Source: Sarcocystis neurona (lineage: Eukaryota; Apicomplexa; Conoidasida; Eucoccidiorida; Sarcocystidae). From it: DNA of 64,000 bases. The stretch covers positions 1,575,055 to 1,639,054 of the forward strand of contig KL647301.1 in the NCBI GenBank assembly GCA_000727475.1. Reading direction: 5' to 3'. Positions 24,101 through 33,100 of this stretch are shown one piece after another. The notes below the pieces were generated by a model. The model did not search any database and was not told where the DNA came from. It worked only from the letters and a program-made list of their open reading frames with translations. A program made the translations under genes and the position numbers. Every line of letters starts with the position of its first letter. The first letter of the stretch is position 1.

Positions 24101-27100
24101 CTCCCTGCATGACGCCAAAGTCACGCACAAGACTCTACGCGACCACCACGTATTCAACAGCGAAAACGGGTGCCTCCGTCCCGCGGAGACGGCAGCATGT
24201 CTGCTGCAAGCAGGTGCCTGGCCCACCAGAAGAGAAGAGAAATCAGCGATACGCAGACAGGAAGCGGGGGGGGAGCGACGAGGCGCAGAGAATAAAACGA
24301 AAAGGACGACGCAGCAAAAAAAATATTTGAGACGCACAATCACGTGGAGTTCTGCTGTCTTCGAAGCGTCCTTCTGGAGAGTTTCATTCTGACTCAGCAG
24401 CTCCGCATGAGACTCCAGCAACGCCCCCTTCTCCTGCGCACAGCAGCACAGAGGGAAGGCGCACAGCGATAGAAGAGACTCTGCAGCTCAACAGAACAAA
24501 AGTGTTCTTCGACACGCCCCTATTCTGCGAGTCGCCAAACGCCTCTCTCTATGTGCACTGATACGCCCACGTGTTTTCTGCGTATTTCCACCCCACCGCA
24601 ACCCTCTCCTTTCTTTGAACCGTGCGAGCGTCAAACTACAGCCGACCAAACACACAGCGCTTGTCTGGAGAAAAAAGAGCTCCCTGTACGTATACATATG
24701 CGTGTATCTACAAATGTATAGAGAAAAACAGGAAGAGAGAGAACGGCGGAAAGATACACGCACACATCGGTATGCATAGATATACGCCTATATAGACATG
24801 TAAAGAGAAACAGAGGGGGAAACATATATAGAATCATATACACATATAAATGTACAAACGTATGTATCCAGTCAATACACATACATACACGTACAGGGAG
24901 CATATATATATATATATATATATGCGGCATCAACATATATATATATATATATATACACGCAGCATCAATATATATACATATATATATGGAGCAGTACCTA
25001 GTTGTATGTATGTAAGCGTGTGGGAACGTATGACGCTACTGGTAGAGGACTGACGCAAAACCACAAGATTCCGGCTCTGAGCCGCGAACAGAGAGCTCTT
25101 GGGATGCGCTCCGGTATTCTGCCAAGTATGCAGCGCCGCCCTTAGTACAAGCACACGTGTGTGTGTATGTGTGTGTGTTGTAAGAAGAGGTTGAACTTTT
25201 TATGCCTTTCTGTCTCTACGGTTGTGAACAGACGCCTCGACAGCTCCTGCTTTGTCGCTGAAGTGGAAGGGACCTTCGGTGCCCCAGCTGCTGCTGCCGG
25301 CGTGGGTACAGGGGCGCGCGAATAGACGCACACGTTTCCACGCAGGTAGCGCGCGACGAAGAAGCAGAAGGCGTACGGCTGTGCGCGGCGAGCAACGCGA
25401 GGAAACTGAAAAGTGTCTCTTGCGAAGAAAAGAAAAGCCCGTGTGCCTCTCTACGCTCGCTGCTATTGTAGAGGCCGAGCGCGGCTTTGCGCAGCACATC
25501 GTTCAGCATGCCACCCGAAGAGCGACTAAGGGAAGGATAGGTCCACGCAGACACTCGTCTGTTTTCCGAAACGTCGGCAGCAGATAACAGAGAAGCTGCG
25601 GGGAAGAACGTCTTCAGAAAAGCAACACCGGCACGCATGAAGAAATGGGCGCGTCAGCCAACGCCAGTACCAACAGTCCCTTCCTGCGCGTGCGTCGCCA
25701 CGTCTTCTCTGCCAGCCCCACCACTTTCCAGAGGAGAGACTCTCACAAACTTTTACAAGTGAAACGGTGGAAACACTCACGGAAGGAGAGGAAACTACAG
25801 AGAGAAAAGGCCGAGAATGAGAAGTGACCAAGACACGCACACACACACACGTGTGTTGCATAAATATTTGCAGATATAGGCGTGTAAGAACGCGTGTGTG
25901 TATGGACACTCGCTGCCCCCACGTGCAGAGTCGCACTAGCAACTTCGGGCAAGCAGCTTTTCCCTACACTTCGGAGAAAGCGGGCCACGGAAAACTCCTC
26001 ACCAGGCGAAGCAAAGAAAGACAATCACACACGCTGGGTGCGTGTGACACACACACGTATGGCACATAGCTCCTCCGCCGAACAGCAGACTGCCGAGGAA
26101 GGAAGCCACAGCGGTAGAGAGACGCAAAAAGACAGACCTGCTGTGCTCGGACGCGAAGTTTGCGATAGCTTTGCTCAAGACTCGTGGCTTTGCGCGCCCA
26201 TACACGAGCTTCTTCTTCGTACTGTCTCTGTGTGCATGCAGCGGCAGAGAGGGCTTCCTGCTGCTGCCGTGCGGCTGCCTGAAGCGCGGTCACTCGCTCC
26301 TGCAGCTCCTCTCGCTCTCGTTCCAGCTTCTCAACCTGCACAAGAAGCGTAGTAATTGAGGACCTGCGAGGGCCGCTAAAATGAAAACATTTCCTTCGCA
26401 TCGCCGAAGAGTCACCTTCTCACACAGAATCGGCCTCCCTTTCAAAAGGCAGAGCGTAGAGACACAGCCAGGACAAAAAACACTTCTTTCAAAGCTACGG
26501 ATTTGCACCGCAGCTGCAGACGTGCAGAGACGCCGCCGCCGCCGCTCGAGTCGGCGGTGCCTCGGAGAATAACAAAAAGGGAAGCTGCTTGACCAAAAGA
26601 GCAGTTCCTTGCAGCAGCTGGTTCCTCAGCAGCACGTCCTGGGTTGGCAGAGCGTCGACTGCAGCAGCGACCCACTAAGCCCCAGAGCCGCCGCAGCAAC
26701 ACGGCCGTCGCGACACAGAACGCGGCAGCCACTTCCGACCCGGCAGCTGCATCCCCAGCAGCAGCTGCTTCAACAACGGCAGTTCTATCACCGGCAGCAG
26801 CAGCCTCACCAGCAACAGCCACGTGAATTTGCGGCAGCGGCAGCAGCAGCAGCAGCTTCAAGAGCAGCAGTGTGGGGAAGAGCAACAGCGGCTGAAACAG
26901 CAAGCAGCACGTCTACGAAAAACGCAGCGCAGCGGCTGTCTGAAGAGGCAAAATTTAAAGAGACTGACGTTCGCGGAGTGGCTGCACGAGTAGCGCGCGC
27001 GTGTGCTGCTCCAGTAGGGATGAAGTGGAAGACGACGACAATGCATTTTATAGAATAGCGACAAATTTTTCGGCTTCTTCTGCCGCATGCAATACCACCA

Positions 27101-30100
27101 AAATCACAACTCCGAAGGAATTTTCAACGTGCTGCTGCGTCTAGAACAAAGTCGCAACGTCAGGGACGGAGAAAGAAAGAAAACTCTTCCCGCAGCATCG
27201 CCCGCCAAAACATCTACCAAAGAGGTGTACGTACACCCGGCGGTAACTGCACCCGCCGCTCGTGCACTGCATTGTGCTTCGTGGCAGGAACGCATCGAGC
27301 AGTAGACAGCAAGCTTCTCAACGCCCACCCCGTTAATCACTCCTCCTCCACCTTCTTTGAGAGAAAAACTTTTTCGGCAGCATGCAACAAGCGTAACGAA
27401 CCAAGGCGCTACACATGCAAAATGTTTGATACAAGCACACACAGAAATGGGTCCCCCACACGGCAGTATCTCAGTTGCTGCTGTTCCTGTTGCTTGCAGT
27501 GAAACGTTTTTCCAGCTGCAGTTGCAGCACACCCTCACACGGCACCCCACTTCAACACACCCACACACACACACACATACATACATACGTCCATACATAC
27601 ATGCGTCCATACATACATACATATATACATACACGCGTACATACATACATACATACATACATTAAATACATACATTAAATACATACATTACATACATACA
27701 CACATACATACATACATTACATACATGCATACATACACATCTACATCTACGTACATACCCCTAGATATTCATACACATATATATACATATACATGCATAC
27801 ATTACATACATGCATACATACATATATACATACATCCATCTATCCATAGATACATATATACATACATACATTACAGACATACATTACATACATACATGCA
27901 CACATGCATACGTATATACACACACACATAGGTTTCTACGTCCGCGTATCCACACATATACAGAGAAGCACACATACACACACACATACACGTATATATC
28001 TACGTAGTTCCCCCTGAGCGTTTGGCAGGCTCGCTTCCATGATGCGGGCGTCTTCAATAACACGACTCACGCCTCGTGGCCAAGAAGCAAAAAAGTCGCC
28101 CACTCCCGCTGCCCGCCTCGGTATTCGTTCACGCCAACACATATAAAGAAGAGACGAGCAAACACCACCCCTTTTCGGCCCGTTCACAGACGCCCTCACC
28201 TCCTCGAAAGGAAGCGCAGTGGACCGAAACAAAACGAAGAACGTACCGTTGATGAGAAGTGCATCCCCCTGGTGTAATTTTTGCCATCAACGGTTTTGAC
28301 TGCCATGCAAAGAAGGAGTATACATACGTGGCCTAGCCAGTACATACATACAGACAAACATAGCCGGAGACAGAGACAGCTAGCCGGAGACAGAGACAGC
28401 CACACAGAGGTAGAAGCAGCCAGACAGATGGGGGGAGGAATTTCGTGAGAACAGTCTTTCCTGCGATACACAAACACGCAGACATAGCGGGGATATAAAA
28501 AACTCTCGCTGGACTTCCTGGCGTGCAAGATCTATGCCCGTACTTATACAGAGACATGAGCAAAAGGGAGACACAGACACACACACACACACATATATGC
28601 GGCGTCCGGTGGAGATTTCTGCAGACGTGACGGCCTGACCTACACACGTGCCTCCTCTGTTCTGCCACGGAGCGATAGTCCTTCGGTGTCAATTTCCACA
28701 GGCACACACACTTTCAAGGGGGTAGACTTATTCTTTAAAGAATACGTAACAATGTACCCGCTTCATAACTTCTCTCCACGCTCTCTGACGCTCCTCCTCC
28801 TCCTCTCGTAGAAGGCAATTTCTCTCTGTTTCGTCTGTCGTTCCACTCTGCCCCTTCTGCTGCTGCGTCTCTTGCTGCTTCTCCTTCGCTTGCGGCTGCT
28901 GTTCCTCTTGCCGCTGCTGCTGCTTGCGTCCCTTTGAAAGCTGCTCCTGCTGCCGGCGCTGCGGTTGGCTCTGTTGCGATTTCTGCTGCTCCTCCTCGTC
29001 CTCTGTCTGCTGCTGCTGCGGACGTGTCTCCTCTTCCTCCGGCGCAGGCCGCTGAACCCGTTGCAGCGGCGTTTCCCCAACAGCCGGCCGCAGGTGATGC
29101 TCTTCCCCACCTTTCGTTGTAGGTTGACCCGTGGGCCCGTATGAGGTAGCATTCGATGGTTCAGCAGTATTCTCCTCCGCTCTCGACTTTTCCGTCGTCC
29201 CACCTGCTCCACTGTCGTTCACCATTGCTGCTGCTGCTACCGGAGGAGCTGTTATTGCTGCTGGGGCTCGAGCATGAGGTGGACGACGTGAGTGTGCTGC
29301 TGCGGTTGAAATCTTCGTGGTTGCTGCGGCCCCAGGCAAGGGCAGAGGAACAGGAGGAGGTGGAGGTGGAGGGGGAGGAGGAGGAGGAGCTGGTGGTGCT
29401 GTCGTTGCCGTTGTAGCTGCTTTCGCTGTTGCCGGAAGTGAAGAAGGTGGTCGAGCTGGACGTTGTTGCTGCTGTGCTCCTGCTGCTGCTGTACCTGCTG
29501 CTACTGGCGGTGGTGGCGAAATATGCGAAGTTGTTGCTGCTGTTGCTGTGGTAGCTACTACAGCTGCTCCTTCCGCTCCTGTTGCGGAAGGTGCTGTGGC
29601 TGTTGCCGAAGAAGAACGAGGAGAACGTGGAGGAGTCTCAGTTGGACTGAGTAATTCTGCTGCTGAAGAAGAAGGAGCTGCTTCTCTTGCTGCTGCTGCT
29701 TTCAAAACGGTAGCCGCTCTTCCTGCTGCTGTTGCTGCTGCTGAGGCGGGTGGTATCGCCGCTCCTCGTCGTGCTGCTGCTGGACTACCTGCTGCGGTAG
29801 CTCCCACTGCTGGGTGAAGTGTCGCTTCTGCTTCTGCTGCTGCCCCACCGCGAGTTGCAGTCGTTCCATCGGCGAAGATCTGCCCTCCTTCCTCAGCAGC
29901 TACAGCAGCGGCAACGCATGCACCTTTTGCTGCAAGCCGCGTCCGCTCAGCGTCAGCAGCAGCTCTCTTCATGGCAGTAGCAGCAGCAGCTCTTGCAGCA
30001 GAGATGGCGCTCCTAGCAGCAGCAGCAGCTCCCTCGGTAGCAGCAGCACCCCCGTCAGCAGCACTAGCAGTCCTCGGAGAAGAAGCAGCAGCACACTGCG

Positions 30101-33100
30101 AAGTAGTCGCTTCCCTTTTGATGTCCTGTTCTCCCCATTCGGTCCGCGCAGAATCTTTTCCACGGCCTGCGTCGTGGGCTCCCTCTTGCTGCTGCTCCTC
30201 CTGCAGGAGAAGCAACTTTCTCTGCTGCTCGCAACTGTCCTCCTCCCGGTCTTCCTGCTGCGGCATTCCTCGCTGCTGCTGCTGCTGCGCCTCCTCCTCC
30301 TCCGTTTTCTGCAGCTGCTCCGGCTGCTGCTGCGAACATCCTTCCAGCTTCACTACGCTGTGCTCGTGCTGCCGCAGCTGCTCCTGTCGCAGCTGCTCCT
30401 GTCGCAGCTGCTCCTGTCGCAGCTGCTCCTGCCACTGCTGCTTCTGCCGCTGCCGCTGCACCAGGTCGGTCACGTCCTTCTCACTACACTGCAGCACATC
30501 CCGCTGCTGACGCAGCCCGCACGGCTGCTGTAGGGCGTTCTGCTGCTGCACCGTTTCCTGTTCCTGTGGATCATCTTGTCCTTGCTGACTGCGACGCTGC
30601 CTCTGCAGCAGCACACGTTGCAGTGGCACGGCACTCTGATGCCGCTGCTCAGGTGGCTGCGGCAACAACTGCAGCAGCAGCTGCTCCTCCTCCACCTCCT
30701 CCTCCTCCTCTCCCGAGCTTTTTTTCTGCTGCAGCAGCTCTCCCTCTTTTCCTCCCATTTCTTGCTGCTCCAGCAACTCGTCTACGACCTGCCTTCCCCC
30801 CCCTGGAACTATTTTGATATCGCTGTCCTTTTCTCTATCTCTCGAAGTGAAAAACTTTATTCTTCTACTTCCCCATCGCGGCACGGTCTCCTCCTCACTC
30901 TCCTGCGTCTCACACGCCACTGCTGCTCCCTCACGTTCAAGCCCTTTTCTTCTTCCCCCTCTTCTTCCTCCTGCTGCTGCTGTGGCCGCTTCAAAAGCAG
31001 CGCCGTCGGTTTCTTCACCAGCGGCCCCGGCAGCTCCTGCCAGCTCGGCCCCGCGTGCAGCTCTCGCCGGTGCCCAGACATGCCCCTTCGTTGCCCCTCC
31101 TTCCGTCTCCTGCGCAGCTCTCGCTGCTGCTTCTCTGTCGCTACCTGCTGCGCTTCCCGCTGTTGCACGTTCCGCCGCTATCGGCTGCCCCCCTGCAGCG
31201 TCTTCTCCTGCTGTCTCTGCGACATGGCTCTCCTTGGCTGCAGCAGCAGTTCCTGCTGCCTCGCCTTCTGCGGCGCACCTGGCAGCTCCTGCTGCTTCGT
31301 CCAACCCAAGCCTGAGCAGCTGGTCGATCTCGTCTGTTTGCTGTTTCTCTGCACTCCGCATCTCTGCGACGGCCGCCTCCTCAAGCAAGTCCGTAAACGA
31401 AAGTCTTTTTGTGGCTCCTGCTGCAGCTGCTTCTTCGTCTTCACTTTCTCCGGTGGCTGTTCCTTGCAGCAGCGTCTGCGTCCCATGAGGCCGCACCACC
31501 TTTACGGCGCCTGCGACTCCCCGGTCTGCCGCTGCTGTTGCTGCTGCTGCATGCCCCCCGCCGCTTCCTGCTCGATGTGCTGCACTTCCTTCCCCCTGTT
31601 CTGCCCTTTCTTCTACTTCTTCATCTCCGCGTCCTGCTGCCTTGTGAACCGCTGCAGTCACTCCTTCCACGGCTGCCCCGCGCTCTTCCGTGATCTGTCT
31701 TTGCTGCGCAGGCTCTGCTGCCGTGGGCACCGTGACGGTCGCAGCGACTCTCCCACCTGCTGCTGCTACCTCTCCTCTCTCTTCTTCTTCTATCTCTTCT
31801 TCCTTTTCTCTCTTTGCTGCATTTCGCTGCTTCTCCCTCTCCGCAGCCGCCGCTGTTTCTGCTGCCGCTGCACCAAATGCTCCCAAGGCTGCCTCTCTGC
31901 AGCCACTTGCTCTTCCGGCGACGGCTGGTGAACCTGCTGCATTTCCCCGTCTCCCACCGCCCCCTTCTGTCGCTGGTTCGTAAGCTCTTAAAGTCACGTT
32001 GTCTGCTGCCGCTGTCTTCGTCTCCCGCGGGCCTGCGACTGCGTTGGCAATGCTCGTAGATGAGGCGCTTCCCGAAGCAACAAACGACAGCTGTGAAGTC
32101 GGTAAAGCAGGACTCTCGAGTGACGAGTTCAACGAATAAAAGTGCGCGGCTGCCCCCCCCGGGTCCTTTGCTGGAGCTTCCGCTGCTGCTCTCTCGTCTT
32201 CTGCTTCTTCTCCTTCTCCACTTGGTCCTCCTTCTCCCTCCCCGCCTGTTGCCGTTGTTCCCGATGACTCTGCCGCGACGACTCCGGACCGGTCCGCGGC
32301 GACGGCTGCTGCTGCTTTCTCTTCAAGAGCTGCAACCGCTTCCTCTACATTTGCTGCTCCTCCTTCCTCTACAACGACTGCTACTTGTAATTTCGCCGCC
32401 TCATCTGCCGCTCTTGTCGCTACTGCTGCTCCACGTCCCTCCTCAGCTCCTGCAGTGGCTTGACCTACCTTTGCTGCGACTACCACCAGTGCTGCCACTG
32501 CTTCCTGTGCCGCTGCTTCAGCTATTGCTGGTGCTGCTTCCTGTGCTGCCGCTGCTGCTACTGCTACTGTGTCCTCCCCGACGTGGGCGACAACTGCTAC
32601 TTCGTTCTCTGCTGCTGCTCCGGCGACTCCTTGCTCTCGCGTTGCACCCGCCACTAGCTTTGCAGCTGCCACTGCTGTTGTCCCTGTTGCTTCTCCGGCA
32701 GCGCCAGTGGAAGCAACCGAAACGACGACCTCGTCGCAGCTGTTGCTGCCCTCTCTGTCCTCTTCGTAGACGTACGGTATCCGTTGTCTACAAGAACCCT
32801 CGGCGTGCGCCTCTGCCTCCTTTGGTGGCTTCTGCACCAGCTCCCTCTCCGCCTGCGGCACGTGCTGCAGCCCCTGCGCTGCTTCGCTGACGACAGCAGC
32901 GTCCTCGCAAACATCAGCCGCAGTAGGCAGGCCCTTCTCTGGGCTGAGAGAACTTACAGAAGCTGACAAGCATCTCTGGGTAGCAACAGCAGCGGCGAGA
33001 CCGTCACTCCTTTCCTTCCCGCAGACGGGAGCTGCTGCAGTTGCTGGTGCGGCCCGCTTGGCGCTCTCCGTGGAGGCGGCACCCGTAGAAGCCTCATCGC

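Larger units (their letters stand above)
26336..28757. other. TMF-like gene intron, possibly with a missed exon
   Basis: CAG-rich + strand block (26600-26930), palindrome at 27224, a long CATA tract (27565-27930) and unique sequence at 28000-28290. The - strand stretches near 28022-28075 and 28241-28288 have usable splice sites, but their phases do not join the flanking exons. Confidence 0.45.

Noticed and set aside
28022..28288. Two - strand exon-like stretches (RVIEDARIMEASLPNAQGEL and SKPLMAKITPGG) in the first large TMF-like intron
   Set aside because: Splice sites are usable but the phases do not connect with REVMKR or with the exon at 26335.
30576..31931. 451-codon + strand open frame
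   Set aside because: Shadow of the TMF-like first exon; composition is the complement of Gln/Ala codons.
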